64,000 nt of DNA from Streptomyces typhae (GTDB taxonomy: Bacteria > Actinomycetota > Actinomycetes > Streptomycetales > Streptomycetaceae). The translations under genes were made by a program, and so were the position numbers. The notes beneath the pieces were generated by a model. The model saw only the letters and a program-made list of their open reading frames with translations, was not told the DNA's origin and ran no database searches. Position 1 is the stretch's first letter; the number at the start of each line of letters is the position of its first letter. This document shows positions 6,485 to 15,418 of the stretch, piece after piece. Location: the NCBI RefSeq assembly GCF_009755605.1, contig NZ_WPNZ01000029.1:1-64000 (forward strand), written 5' to 3'.

Positions 6485-7561
6485 GTGACCCCCGAAGAGC
6501 TCTCCCGCACCGCACTGCGCGCCCTGCGCCGTGCGGTGGACGCCGGAGAGCTCACAGCCCGTGTCCCGGAGCGCGCCCACATCGAGCGCCCCCGCCCCGG
6601 CGGCACCGGCGACTACGCCACGAACCTCGCCCTCCGCATCGCCCGCGAGGCCGGCGCACCGCCCCTCGGCATCGCCGAGATCCTCTCGGCCCGCCTGGCC
6701 GCCGAGCCCGGCATCGCCCGCACCGACGTCACCGGACCCGGCTTCCTCAGCATCACCCTCGACGACGACGGCGGAGCAGGCCTCGTACGGCGCATCCGGG
6801 ACGACGGCGAGCGCTACGGCCACGCCGCCGCGGACACCGGCGCCCTCGCCCAGCTGCACACCCCGTACGACCCGCGGGCCCTGGTCGTCGCCGACGCCAC
6901 CCGCCGCCTGCTCCGCTTCCAGGGCGTCCGCGTCCGCGTCACCTGCGCCGCCGCCCCCGCCAAGGCCTGGCAGGACATCCTCGGCATCCGCGTGGACGGA
7001 CACGGCGAGCCCCCGGCCCCCCTGACCACGCTGCGCCCCGTCCCGGCCCCCGGCTCTCCGGACCCCCTCGCCCTCGGCCGCGACGCCGCCCGCTGGGCCC
7101 TGCTGCACCCGGCGCCGCACGACCGCCCCCGCACCGGCGACGAACACCTCGCCCAGCGCGAGTCGAACCCCCTGTTCCGCGTCCGCTACGCCCACGCCCG
7201 CACCCGCGCCCTCACCCGCAACGCCGCCGACCTGGGCTTCACCGCGACCCCCGGCCCCCTGGGCCCGGACACCGCCGCCCACGCGGCCGCGGACGCTCCC
7301 GTGCACCCCCTCCTCTCCGCCCTGGGCGACCACCCCACCGTCCTGGCCACCGCCGCCCACCGGCACGCCCCGGACCGCCTGACCCGGCATCTCGTCCGGA
7401 TCGCCGACGCGTTCCTCGCGCAGGCGCACACCGTGCTGCCGCTCGGCGACGAGAAACCCTCGGCCGCCCATCGCGCCCGGCTCGCGCTCGCCGAAGCCGC
7501 CGGGACGGTGCTCGCCGGCGGCCTGTCCCTGCTCGGCATCAGCGCGCCCGCACACTTGTGA
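6485..7561 (+). CDS. nrtL: ArgS-related anticodon-binding protein NrtL
   Basis: 358 residues. The N-terminal part resembles the ArgS additional domain (GDYATNLALRIAREAG, TGPGFLSITL). The C-terminal 150 residues resemble the DALR anticodon-binding domain (NPLFRVRYAHARTRALTRNA). The catalytic Rossmann core with HIGH and KMSKS motifs is missing, and full ArgS is about 550-590 residues. It therefore cannot charge tRNA by the known mechanism; tRNA-Arg binding or regulation is inference. The gene precedes lysA by 22 bp, as I remember from other Streptomyces. GTG 6485 lacks a ribosome site, and a TACCCT box (6473-6478) ends 6 bp upstream, suggesting a leaderless transcript. Confidence 0.8.
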   Translation: MTPEELSRTALRALRRAVDAGELTARVPERAHIERPRPGGTGDYATNLALRIAREAGAPPLGIAEILSARLAAEPGIARTDVTGPGFLSITLDDDGGAGLVRRIRDDGERYGHAAADTGALAQLHTPYDPRALVVADATRRLLRFQGVRVRVTCAAAPAKAWQDILGIRVDGHGEPPAPLTTLRPVPAPGSPDPLALGRDAARWALLHPAPHDRPRTGDEHLAQRESNPLFRVRYAHARTRALTRNAADLGFTATPGPLGPDTAAHAAADAPVHPLLSALGDHPTVLATAAHRHAPDRLTRHLVRIADAFLAQAHTVLPLGDEKPSAAHRARLALAEAAGTVLAGGLSLLGISAPAHL

Positions 7562-7583
7562 GACGAGAAGAGTCAGAAGAGCC

Positions 7584-8975
7584 ATGAGCCGTTCCGCCCA
7601 CCCCGCAGGACCCCGCCACGGTGACGTCCTCCCCGAGGGCCACTACACCGCTCCGCCCACCGACCTCAACGCCCTCGACCCCAAGGTCTGGTCCCGGACC
7701 GTCACCCGGACACCCGACGGCAAGGTCACCGTCGGCGGTATGGAAGTCTCCCGGCTCGCCGAGGAGTTCGGCACGCCCGCCTACTTCCTCGACGAGGAGG
7801 ACTTCCGGGCCCGCTGCCGGGCATGGCGCGACGCCTTCGGCGCCGACGCCGACGTCTTCTACGCGGGCAAGGCCTTCCTGTCCCGGGCCGTCGTGCGCTG
7901 GCTGCACGAGGAGGGCCTCAACCTCGACGTGTGCTCGGGCGGCGAGCTGACGACCGCCCTGGACGCGGGCATGCCCGCCGAGCGCATCGCCTTCCACGGC
8001 AACAACAAGACGCCGGAAGAGATCGAGCGCGCGGTGGCCGCGGGCGTCGGCCACATCGTGCTCGACTCCTTCCAGGAGATCGTGCGGGTCGCCCACATCG
8101 CCGACCGGCTCGGCACGCGGCAGCGCGTACAGATCCGGGTGACGGTAGGCGTCGAGGCGCACACCCACGAGTTCATCGCCACCGCGCACGAGGACCAGAA
8201 GTTCGGCATCGCGCTCGCCGGGGGAGAGGCCGCCGAAGCCGTGCGGCGGGCGCTGAAGCTCGACGGTCTCGAGCTCGTCGGCATCCACAGCCACATCGGA
8301 TCGCAGATCTTCGACACGGCGGGCTTCGAGGTCGCCGCGCGCCGCGTGGTGTCCCTGCTCGCCGAGATCCGCGACGAGCACGGCGTCGAACTCCCCGAGA
8401 TCGACCTCGGCGGCGGCCTCGGCATCGCGTACACCTCGGCCGACGACCCGCGGGAACCGCACGAGATCGCCGAGGCACTGAACGACATCGTCACGCGCGA
8501 GTGCGCTGCGGCCGGGCTCGCGGTGCCGCGCATCTCGGTCGAGCCGGGCCGCGCCATCGTCGGCCCGACGGCCTTCACACTGTACGAAGTGGGGACCATC
8601 AAGCCGCTCGAAGGACTGCGTACGTACGTCTCGGTGGACGGCGGCATGTCCGACAACATCCGTACGGCGCTCTACGACGCCGAGTACAGCGTCGCCCTGG
8701 TCTCGCGCTCCTCCGACGCCGAGCCGATGCTCGTCCGCGTGGTCGGCAAGCACTGCGAGAGCGGCGACATCGTCGTGCGCGACGCCTTCCTGCCCGCCGA
8801 CCTCGCGCCGGGCGACCTGATCGCCGTACCCGCGACCGGCGCCTACTGCCGTTCGATGGCCAGCAACTACAACCACGCGCTCCGGCCCCCGGTCGTGGCG
8901 GTCAGGGAGGGCGCGGGCCGCGTCATCGTGCGGCGCGAGACGGAAGAGGATCTGCTGCGGCTCGACGTCGGGTGA
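7584..8975 (+). CDS. lysA: Diaminopimelate decarboxylase
   Basis: 463 residues. It catalyses the last step of lysine synthesis, decarboxylating meso-diaminopimelate with PLP. It has the fold-type III alanine-racemase-like barrel: the PLP lysine K96 in FYAGKAF, the glycine-rich phosphate site GGGLGIAY, EPGRAIVGPT, and the C-terminal HCESGD substrate and active-site segment contributed across the dimer. Length is normal. It is probably co-transcribed with nrtL upstream. Hom follows after 140 bp, so lysine and threonine branches of the aspartate family are clustered. Confidence 0.97.
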   Translation: MSRSAHPAGPRHGDVLPEGHYTAPPTDLNALDPKVWSRTVTRTPDGKVTVGGMEVSRLAEEFGTPAYFLDEEDFRARCRAWRDAFGADADVFYAGKAFLSRAVVRWLHEEGLNLDVCSGGELTTALDAGMPAERIAFHGNNKTPEEIERAVAAGVGHIVLDSFQEIVRVAHIADRLGTRQRVQIRVTVGVEAHTHEFIATAHEDQKFGIALAGGEAAEAVRRALKLDGLELVGIHSHIGSQIFDTAGFEVAARRVVSLLAEIRDEHGVELPEIDLGGGLGIAYTSADDPREPHEIAEALNDIVTRECAAAGLAVPRISVEPGRAIVGPTAFTLYEVGTIKPLEGLRTYVSVDGGMSDNIRTALYDAEYSVALVSRSSDAEPMLVRVVGKHCESGDIVVRDAFLPADLAPGDLIAVPATGAYCRSMASNYNHALRPPVVAVREGAGRVIVRRETEEDLLRLDVG

Positions 8976-9067
8976 CTTCCGGCACATCCCGGCGCGCCCC
9001 GGCACAGCTGAATCGGTTCGTGGAACGAATGTCTCACGATCCGGACTATGGTCAGAAACACCGTTTG

Positions 9068-9089
9068 GGTGGGTGAGACTGGACCCACC
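9068..9089 (+). promoter_or_regulatory. Small hairpin in the hom leader
   Basis: GGTGGGT (9068-9074) pairs with ACCCACC (9083-9089) across an 8-nt loop, 27 bp before the hom start. It may be a lysA terminator or a leader structure. No leader peptide rich in Thr or Ile codons is evident. Confidence 0.4.
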
Positions 9090-9115
9090 GTACTTGGAGA
9101 AGGAAACGAGGTCGG

Positions 9116-10408
9116 ATGATGCGTACGCGTCCGCTGAAGGTGGCGCTGCTGGGCTGTGGGGTTGTCGGCTCAGAGGTGGCGCGCATCATGACGACGCACT
9201 CCGAAGACCTCGCGGCCAGGATCGGCGCCCCGGTGGAGCTCGCCGGGGTCGCCGTCCGCCGCCCCTCCAAGGTGCGCGCGGGCATCGACCAGGCCCTGGT
9301 GACGACGGACGCGACCGCGCTGGTCAAACGCGGTGACATCGACGTGGTCGTCGAGGTCATCGGCGGCATCGAGCCCGCAAGGACCCTCATCACCACCGCG
9401 TTCGAGCACGGCGCCTCCGTGGTCTCCGCGAACAAGGCGCTCATCGCCCAGGACGGCGAGGCCCTGCACGCCGCGGCCGAGCAGCACGGCCGCGACCTCT
9501 ACTACGAGGCCGCCGTCGCCGGCGCGATCCCGCTGATCAGGCCGCTGCGCGAGTCCCTCGCCGGCGACAAGGTGAACCGCGTCCTCGGCATCGTGAACGG
9601 GACGACGAACTTCATCCTGGACAAGATGGACTCCACCGGCGCGGGTTACCAGGAGGCCCTCGACGAGGCCACCGCCCTCGGCTACGCGGAGGCCGACCCG
9701 ACGGCCGACGTGGAGGGCTTCGACGCGGCCGCGAAGGCCGCGATCCTCGCCGGTATCGCCTTCCACACCCGGGTGCGCCTCGACGACGTCTACCGCGAGG
9801 GCATGACCGAGGTCACCGCCGCCGACTTCGCGTCCGCGAAGCGCATGGGCTGCACGATCAAGCTGCTCGCCATCTGCGAGCGGGCCGCCGACGGCGAGTC
9901 CGTCACCGCGCGCGTGCACCCCGCGATGATCCCGCTCAGCCACCCGCTGGCGAGCGTCCGCGAGGCGTACAACGCCGTCTTCGTGGAGGCCGAGGCCGCG
10001 GGACAGCTGATGTTCTACGGGCCCGGCGCGGGCGGCGCGCCCACCGCGTCCGCCGTCCTCGGCGACCTCGTCGCGGTCTGTCGCAACAAGCTCGGCGAGG
10101 CCACCGGACCCGGCGACTCCGCGTACACGCGGCTGCCCGTGAGCTCCATGGGCGCGGTCGTCACGCGGTACCACATCAGCCTCGACGTGGCCGACAAGCC
10201 GGGCGTGCTCGCCCAGGTCGCGACGGTCTTCGCCGAGCACGGCGTATCGATCGATACGGTCCGTCAGACGGGCAAGGACGGCGAGGCCTCCCTCGTCGTC
10301 GTCACCCACCGTGCGCCCGACGCCGCCCTCACCGGCACCGTCGAGGCGTTGCGCCGACTCGACACCGTGCGCGGTGTCGCCAGCATCATGCGGGTTGAAG
10401 GGGAGTAA
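9116..10408 (+). CDS. hom: Homoserine dehydrogenase
   Basis: 430 residues. It reduces aspartate semialdehyde to homoserine, the branch point to threonine and methionine. The N-terminal NAD(P) site is VALLGCGVVGSEVARI. The catalytic domain includes GIVNGTTNFIL and the ADPTADVEGFDAAAK segment with the conserved Asp and Lys. A C-terminal ACT domain (YHISLDVADKPGVLAQVA) would mediate threonine feedback. Two ATG codons lie in tandem (9116, 9119); GGAGAAGG upstream fits either. The 140-bp gap after lysA suggests its own promoter. thrC follows after 6 bp. Confidence 0.97.
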   Translation: MMRTRPLKVALLGCGVVGSEVARIMTTHSEDLAARIGAPVELAGVAVRRPSKVRAGIDQALVTTDATALVKRGDIDVVVEVIGGIEPARTLITTAFEHGASVVSANKALIAQDGEALHAAAEQHGRDLYYEAAVAGAIPLIRPLRESLAGDKVNRVLGIVNGTTNFILDKMDSTGAGYQEALDEATALGYAEADPTADVEGFDAAAKAAILAGIAFHTRVRLDDVYREGMTEVTAADFASAKRMGCTIKLLAICERAADGESVTARVHPAMIPLSHPLASVREAYNAVFVEAEAAGQLMFYGPGAGGAPTASAVLGDLVAVCRNKLGEATGPGDSAYTRLPVSSMGAVVTRYHISLDVADKPGVLAQVATVFAEHGVSIDTVRQTGKDGEASLVVVTHRAPDAALTGTVEALRRLDTVRGVASIMRVEGE

Positions 10409-10414
10409 GCAGCA

Positions 10415-11473
10415 ATGACCCACCAGTGGCGCGGAATCATCGAGGAGTACCGGGACCGCCTCCCGGTCTCCGGCACCACGCCGGTCGTCACGCTCCGCGA
10501 GGGCGGTACGCCGCTCGTGCCCGCGACGGTGCTCTCCGAGCGCACCGGGTGCGAGGTCCACCTCAAGGTCGAGGGCGCGAACCCGACGGGGTCCTTCAAG
10601 GACCGCGGCATGACCATGGCGATCACCAAGGCCAAGGAGGAGGGCGCGCAGGCCGTCATCTGCGCCTCCACCGGCAACACGTCGGCGTCCGCCGCGGCCT
10701 ACGCCGTACGCGCCGGGATGGTCTGCGCCGTCCTGGTGCCGCAGGGCAAGATCGCCCTCGGCAAGATGGGCCAGGCGCTCGTCTACGGCTCGAAGATCCT
10801 CCAGGTGGACGGCAACTTCGACGACTGCCTGAACCTGGCCCGCGGCCTCTCCGAGAACTACCCGGTGGCGCTGGTCAACTCGGTCAACCCGTTCCGGATC
10901 GAGGGCCAGAAGACGGCGTCCTTCGAGATCGTGGACGCCCTCGGCGACGCGCCCGACATCCATGTCCTGCCGGTCGGCAACGCGGGCAACATCACGGCCT
11001 ACTGGAAGGGCTACAAGGAGTACGCGGCCGACTCGGTGTCGACGCGCACGCCGCGGATGTGGGGCTTCCAGGCCTCCGGCTCCGCGCCCATCGTGCGCGG
11101 CGAGATCGTCAAGGACCCCTCGACGATCGCCACCGCGATTCGCATCGGCAACCCCGCGTCGTGGCAGCACGCGCTCGCCGCGCGGGACGAGTCGGACGGC
11201 TTCATCGACGAGGTGACGGACCGTGAGATCCTGCGCGCCTACAAGCTGTTGGCCGCGCAGGAGGGCGTCTTCGTCGAGCCCGCGTCCGCCGCGTCGGTGG
11301 CGGGCCTGCTGAAGGCCGCCGAGCAGGGCAAGGTCGACAGGGGCCAGCGCATCGTCTGCACGGTCACCGGCAACGGCCTGAAGGACCCGGACTGGGCCGT
11401 CGCGGGCGCCCCGCAGCCGGTCACGGTCCCGGTCGACGCGGCCGCCGCGGCGGAGCGCCTGGGCCTGGCGTAA
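10415..11473 (+). CDS. thrC: Threonine synthase
   Basis: 352 residues, PLP fold-type II. It converts O-phosphohomoserine to threonine. The PLP Schiff-base lysine is K62 in SFKDRGM, with STGNTSASAAAYA and the phosphate loop PVGNAGNI. This is the short (about 350 aa) class typical of Bacillus and actinobacteria. It is tightly spaced after hom (6 bp) with GGGGAG upstream, so the two are certainly co-transcribed. Confidence 0.97.
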   Translation: MTHQWRGIIEEYRDRLPVSGTTPVVTLREGGTPLVPATVLSERTGCEVHLKVEGANPTGSFKDRGMTMAITKAKEEGAQAVICASTGNTSASAAAYAVRAGMVCAVLVPQGKIALGKMGQALVYGSKILQVDGNFDDCLNLARGLSENYPVALVNSVNPFRIEGQKTASFEIVDALGDAPDIHVLPVGNAGNITAYWKGYKEYAADSVSTRTPRMWGFQASGSAPIVRGEIVKDPSTIATAIRIGNPASWQHALAARDESDGFIDEVTDREILRAYKLLAAQEGVFVEPASAASVAGLLKAAEQGKVDRGQRIVCTVTGNGLKDPDWAVAGAPQPVTVPVDAAAAAERLGLA

Positions 11474-11575
11474 CACGCAAACCTCGCAACTCCGTACAGG
11501 GGTGGCACAGGGGGCTCGCGACACGCATCGTGCGCCTCCTGTGCGCCCTATGTCGCCACAGAACCTTCCTTCGAT

Positions 11576-11729
11576 AGGCTGTGGTGAACCCACCCCGACG
11601 CATATGCCGCCGCATATGCCACGGTGCCGCCCGCAGAGGCGGCCCCGGGGTGCTGTCCCTCGCCGGACGAGCGTCGGCCGAGGCGGCAAGTCCTCCACAC
11701 ATCGCAGCTCAAGGAGAGTCATCGAGCGA
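11576..11729 (+). promoter_or_regulatory. Putative thrB promoter and leader
   Basis: The 255-bp gap between thrC and thrB contains GATAGGCT (11575-11582), a plausible -10 region, though no good -35 is seen. A 10-bp direct repeat CGCATATGCC occurs twice about 12 bp apart near 11599-11621, each containing the CATATG palindrome. An AAGGAG site lies at 11711-11716. Confidence 0.35.
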
Positions 11730-12646
11730 TGGCCGGTCCCGCGTTCCGCGCCGCCGCCGTCAGGGTGCGCACGCCCGCCACCAGCGCAAACCTGGGGCCG
11801 GGCTTCGACGCCCTCGGCTTGTCCCTCGGGCTCTACGACGATGTGGTGGTCCGCGTCTCCGACTCCGGGCTGCATGTCGACATCGCGGGTGAGGGCAGCG
11901 ACTCCCTGCCCCGCGACGAGTCGCATCTGCTCGTGCGGTCCCTGCGCACCGCCTTCGACCTGCTCGGCGGTCAGCCGCGCGGCCTGGAGATCGTCTGCGC
12001 CAACCGCATCCCGCACGGCCGCGGCCTCGGCTCCTCGTCCGCCGCCATCTGCGCCGGCATCGTCGCCGCCCGCGCGGTCACCATAGGCGGCGACAGCAAG
12101 CTCGACGACACGGCGCTCCTGGAGCTCGCCACCGAGATCGAGGGCCACCCCGACAATGTCGCGGCCTGTCTGCTCGGCGGTTTCACGCTCTCCTGGATGG
12201 ACGGCTCCGCTGCCCGCGCCATCAGGATGGATCCCGCTGATTCCATCGTTCCGGTGGTTTTCGTCCCCGGAAAGCCCGTGCTCACCGAAACCGCCCGCGG
12301 ACTGCTGCCGCGCACCGTCCCGCACGTGGACGCGGCCGCCAACGCGGGCCGGGCGGCCCTGCTCGTCGAGGCCCTGACCAGGCGCCCCGAGCTGCTGCTG
12401 CCCGCCACCGAGGACCGCCTGCACCAGGAGTACCGCGCCCCCGCCATGCCGGAGAGCGCCGCCCTGGTGGAGCGCCTGCGCGCCGACGGCGTGCCCGCGG
12501 TGATCTCCGGCGCGGGGCCCACGGTCCTCGCGCTGGCCGAGGACAGTGCGGCCGACAAGGTCGCACGACTGGCGGGGGAGGGCTGGGCGGCCAATCGTCT
12601 GGCGCTCGACGCCACCGGCGCGAGCGTGCTGCCGCTGGCGCCCTGA
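11729..12646 (+). CDS. thrB: Homoserine kinase
   Basis: 305 residues, GHMP kinase family. It phosphorylates homoserine to give the thrC substrate. The ATP-binding motif is HGRGLGSSSAAICAG. The N-terminal motif is VRTPATSANLGPGFD, and the C-terminal glycine motif is ISGAGPTVLAL. ATG 11729 is chosen because AAGGAGAG precedes it and homology-like sequence starts at VRVRTPATS; an upstream in-frame ATG (11624) has no ribosome site. Separation from thrC by 255 bp indicates an independent promoter. Confidence 0.96.
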   Translation: MAGPAFRAAAVRVRTPATSANLGPGFDALGLSLGLYDDVVVRVSDSGLHVDIAGEGSDSLPRDESHLLVRSLRTAFDLLGGQPRGLEIVCANRIPHGRGLGSSSAAICAGIVAARAVTIGGDSKLDDTALLELATEIEGHPDNVAACLLGGFTLSWMDGSAARAIRMDPADSIVPVVFVPGKPVLTETARGLLPRTVPHVDAAANAGRAALLVEALTRRPELLLPATEDRLHQEYRAPAMPESAALVERLRADGVPAVISGAGPTVLALAEDSAADKVARLAGEGWAANRLALDATGASVLPLAP

Positions 12647-13028
12647 CGGGCGGCGGCACACGCGGTGTCCGGATTTGGAGAGGGGGAATGTTTGTTGGAT
12701 CCGGTAGTGTTAACCTCAAGTCTGCACCCGACCCCACCATGGCGAGGTGCTTTGTGTCCCCGTCCGGGACATCCATCCTTCCGGGAGCCTCCCAAACTGC
12801 TCTGTGCATCGCACTGAGCGGTGCCGAGCACGCTCCGGAACCGGCGTGACCGAGCCGAGTGACCACCGCACCTCAGTGGCCCGGCATCGGGAAACGCCAC
12901 ATCTGTGAATTCTTCCGCCGCGTTGGCGGACCACCGCCCCGGCACGGTCCACACACCAAGGATCGCCGGACAGCACAACCGGTCGCCGAGCCAGACAGGC
13001 CGACGTCCGCTCCAGGGAAGGACCCTTC
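12647..13028 (+). promoter_or_regulatory. Long rho leader (382 bp)
   Basis: No gene is seen here. A TAGTGTTAAC box near 12705-12714 could be a -10 region, which would give about a 310-nt untranslated leader before the GGGAAGGA site at 13016-13023. Rho genes are commonly autoregulated by Rho-dependent termination in the leader. The long C-rich leader fits that, but no rut site was demonstrated. Confidence 0.4.
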
Positions 13029-15098
13029 GTGAGCGACACCACCGATCTGATGGGCGTGACTGCCGACACGCCCGCCACGGACGCCTCTGCGGCGCCTGCC
13101 ACCGGTGCTTCGGCCGGGTCCCGGCGGCGCCGCGGCACCGGCCTCGAGGGCATGGTGCTGGCCGAACTGCAGCAGGTCGCATCGGGCCTCGGAATCAAGG
13201 GCACCGCGCGGATGCGCAAGAGCCAGCTGATCGAGGTCATCAAGGAGGCGCAGGCCGCGGGCGGCGCCCCGGCCAAGAGCGCCCCGGCCGCCGCGGACGC
13301 CGAGGCCAAGCCGAAGCGCCGCGCCACCTCGCGGGCGCGCACCGGCGACAGTGCCGACAAGGCCGCCGCGACCAAGCCCGCCAAGGCCGAGGAGGCCCCG
13401 GCCGAGCAGCCCAAGGCCGCCCAGCAGCAGATCGACATCCCCGGCCAGCCGGCCCCCAAGCTCTCCGCTCCGCTCGAACAGGGAAGTGCCCCCCTCGACG
13501 ACAAGTCCGGCAGCCGCGGCCGGCGCCGCGTCACCGCCGAGGCCGGCAGCCCCGAGACCGTGACCGCCGAGGCCAAGGCCCAGGGCGACACCAAGGTGGC
13601 CGACACCCGGACGGAGCAGGCCGACAAGGCCGAGAAGAACGACCGCGGCGACCGCGGCGACAAGGGCGACTCGGACGGCGGCGAGGGCCGCCAGGGCCGC
13701 CGTGACCGGCAGGGCCGCGGCCGTGACCGCGAGCGCGACCGTGACCGCCGCGGCAACAAGGGCGACGACCAGCAGGGCGGCGGCAACCGCAAGGAGCAGG
13801 GCGGCCGCCAGGACCGGCAGCAGCGCGACAACGGCCCGCAGGACGACTTCGACGACGACGGCAGTGGCCGCCGCGGCCGTCGGGGCCGGTACCGCGACCG
13901 CCGCGGACGCCGCGGCCGCGACGACTTCGCGGGCGAGCCGCAGGTGTCCGAGGACGACGTCCTGATCCCGGTCGCGGGCATCCTGGACATCCTCGACAAC
14001 TACGCGTTCATCCGTACGTCGGGCTACCTCCCCGGCCCGAACGACGTCTACGTCTCGCTGGCCCAGGTCCGCAAGAACGGCCTGCGCAAGGGCGACCACG
14101 TCACCGGCGCGGTGCGCCAGCCCAAGGACGGCGAGCGCCGCGAGAAGTTCAACGCGCTCGTCCGCCTGGACTCGCAGAACGGCATGGCGCCCGAATCCGG
14201 GCGCGGGCGGCCGGAGTTCAACAAGCTGACGCCCCTCTACCCGCAGGACAGGCTCCGTCTGGAGACCGACCCGGGCGTGCTCACCACCCGCATCATCGAC
14301 CTCGTCGCGCCGATCGGTAAGGGCCAGCGCGGTCTGATCGTGGCCCCGCCGAAGACCGGCAAGACCATGATCATGCAGGCGATCGCCAACGCGATCACGC
14401 ACAACAACCCCGAGTGCCACCTGATGGTCGTCCTGGTCGACGAGCGTCCGGAAGAGGTCACCGACATGCAGCGGTCGGTGAAGGGCGAGGTCATCTCCTC
14501 GACCTTCGACCGTCCCGCCGAGGACCACACCACGGTCGCCGAGCTCGCCATCGAGCGCGCCAAGCGCCTGGTGGAGCTGGGTCACGACGTGGTCGTCCTG
14601 CTCGACTCCATCACCCGTCTGGGCCGCGCCTACAACCTGGCGGCGCCGGCGTCCGGGCGCATCCTCTCCGGTGGTGTCGACTCGACCGCGCTGTACCCGC
14701 CCAAGCGCTTCTTCGGCGCCGCGCGCAACATCGAGGACGGCGGCTCGCTGACCATCCTCGCGACGGCGCTCGTGGACACCGGCTCGCGCATGGACGAGGT
14801 CATCTTCGAGGAGTTCAAGGGCACCGGCAACGCCGAGCTCAAGCTCGACCGGAAGCTCGCCGACAAGCGCATCTTCCCGGCGGTGGACGTCGACGCGTCC
14901 GGCACCCGCAAGGAAGAGATCCTGCTCGGCAGCGACGAGCTGGCCATCACCTGGAAGCTGCGCCGTGTGCTGCACGCGCTCGACCAGCAGCAGGCCATCG
15001 AGCTCCTGCTCGACAAGATGAAGCAGACGAAGTCGAACGCCGAGTTCCTGCTCCAGATCCAGAAGACCACGCCGACGCCGGGCAACGGCAACGACTGA
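13029..15098 (+). CDS. rho: Transcription termination factor Rho
   Basis: 689 residues, versus 419 in E. coli. Domains: Rho_N/SAP-like helices (about 36-80); a disordered Arg/Asp/Gly/Lys-rich insertion (about 85-305); the OB-fold RNA-binding domain (about 315-390, ILDNYAFIRTSGYLPG); and the RecA-type ATPase with Walker A APPKTGKT (K445) and Walker B VVVLLDSITRLGRAYN. The insertion is characteristic of actinobacterial Rho and may strengthen RNA binding or phase separation. Part of the insertion (13453-13495) closely matches an intergenic repeat seen at 60440-60480. GTG 13029 has a GGGAAGGA site. Confidence 0.98.
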   Translation: MSDTTDLMGVTADTPATDASAAPATGASAGSRRRRGTGLEGMVLAELQQVASGLGIKGTARMRKSQLIEVIKEAQAAGGAPAKSAPAAADAEAKPKRRATSRARTGDSADKAAATKPAKAEEAPAEQPKAAQQQIDIPGQPAPKLSAPLEQGSAPLDDKSGSRGRRRVTAEAGSPETVTAEAKAQGDTKVADTRTEQADKAEKNDRGDRGDKGDSDGGEGRQGRRDRQGRGRDRERDRDRRGNKGDDQQGGGNRKEQGGRQDRQQRDNGPQDDFDDDGSGRRGRRGRYRDRRGRRGRDDFAGEPQVSEDDVLIPVAGILDILDNYAFIRTSGYLPGPNDVYVSLAQVRKNGLRKGDHVTGAVRQPKDGERREKFNALVRLDSQNGMAPESGRGRPEFNKLTPLYPQDRLRLETDPGVLTTRIIDLVAPIGKGQRGLIVAPPKTGKTMIMQAIANAITHNNPECHLMVVLVDERPEEVTDMQRSVKGEVISSTFDRPAEDHTTVAELAIERAKRLVELGHDVVVLLDSITRLGRAYNLAAPASGRILSGGVDSTALYPPKRFFGAARNIEDGGSLTILATALVDTGSRMDEVIFEEFKGTGNAELKLDRKLADKRIFPAVDVDASGTRKEEILLGSDELAITWKLRRVLHALDQQQAIELLLDKMKQTKSNAEFLLQIQKTTPTPGNGND

Positions 15099-15126
15099 TC
15101 TGGCGCCTGCGCCTCGTGCAGGTGAG

Positions 15127-15170
15127 CGGAAGGGGCCGGTCCCGTCTGACGACGGGACCGGCCCCTTCCG
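15127..15170 (+). terminator. Strong intrinsic terminator after rho
   Basis: Positions 15127-15146 and 15151-15170 form a perfect 20-bp stem with a TGAC tetraloop, followed by TTTGT, 28 bp after the rho stop. The rest of the gap to 15418 shows no gene; it should hold the promoter of the LCP gene, but no clear boxes were found. Confidence 0.92.
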
Positions 15171-15418
15171 TTTGTAGAGACCTTGCCCACACAGAGAAGA
15201 CTCGCCCGCCGTCACTGGCGGTAGCGCTGCGCTGTATGAAAGTGCAGGTGGGGGGCCAAAAGTACTAGACGGCCCGCACAGAGCGTAGTGGTCGGTACCC
15301 GGGGCGCACACAGAGTGCTATGCAACCCTTCTTTCGGATTTCACGTCTGACAAGTGACGGAAAGCCACGCCTGACCCTGAAAGCAGGGGGTACCCGACCG
15401 ACCAGGACTGAGGAGCGC

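Noticed and set aside
4304..7585. Very long minus-strand open frame (over 1000 codons)
   Set aside because: It is a shadow of plus- and minus-strand genes caused by GC3 bias, covering four well-supported genes.
8976..9115. Threonine/isoleucine attenuator before hom
   Set aside because: A small hairpin exists, but no leader peptide rich in Thr or Ile codons was found.
9170..12661. Long minus-strand frame opposite hom, thrC and thrB
   Set aside because: It is antisense to three clear enzymes and has no domain.
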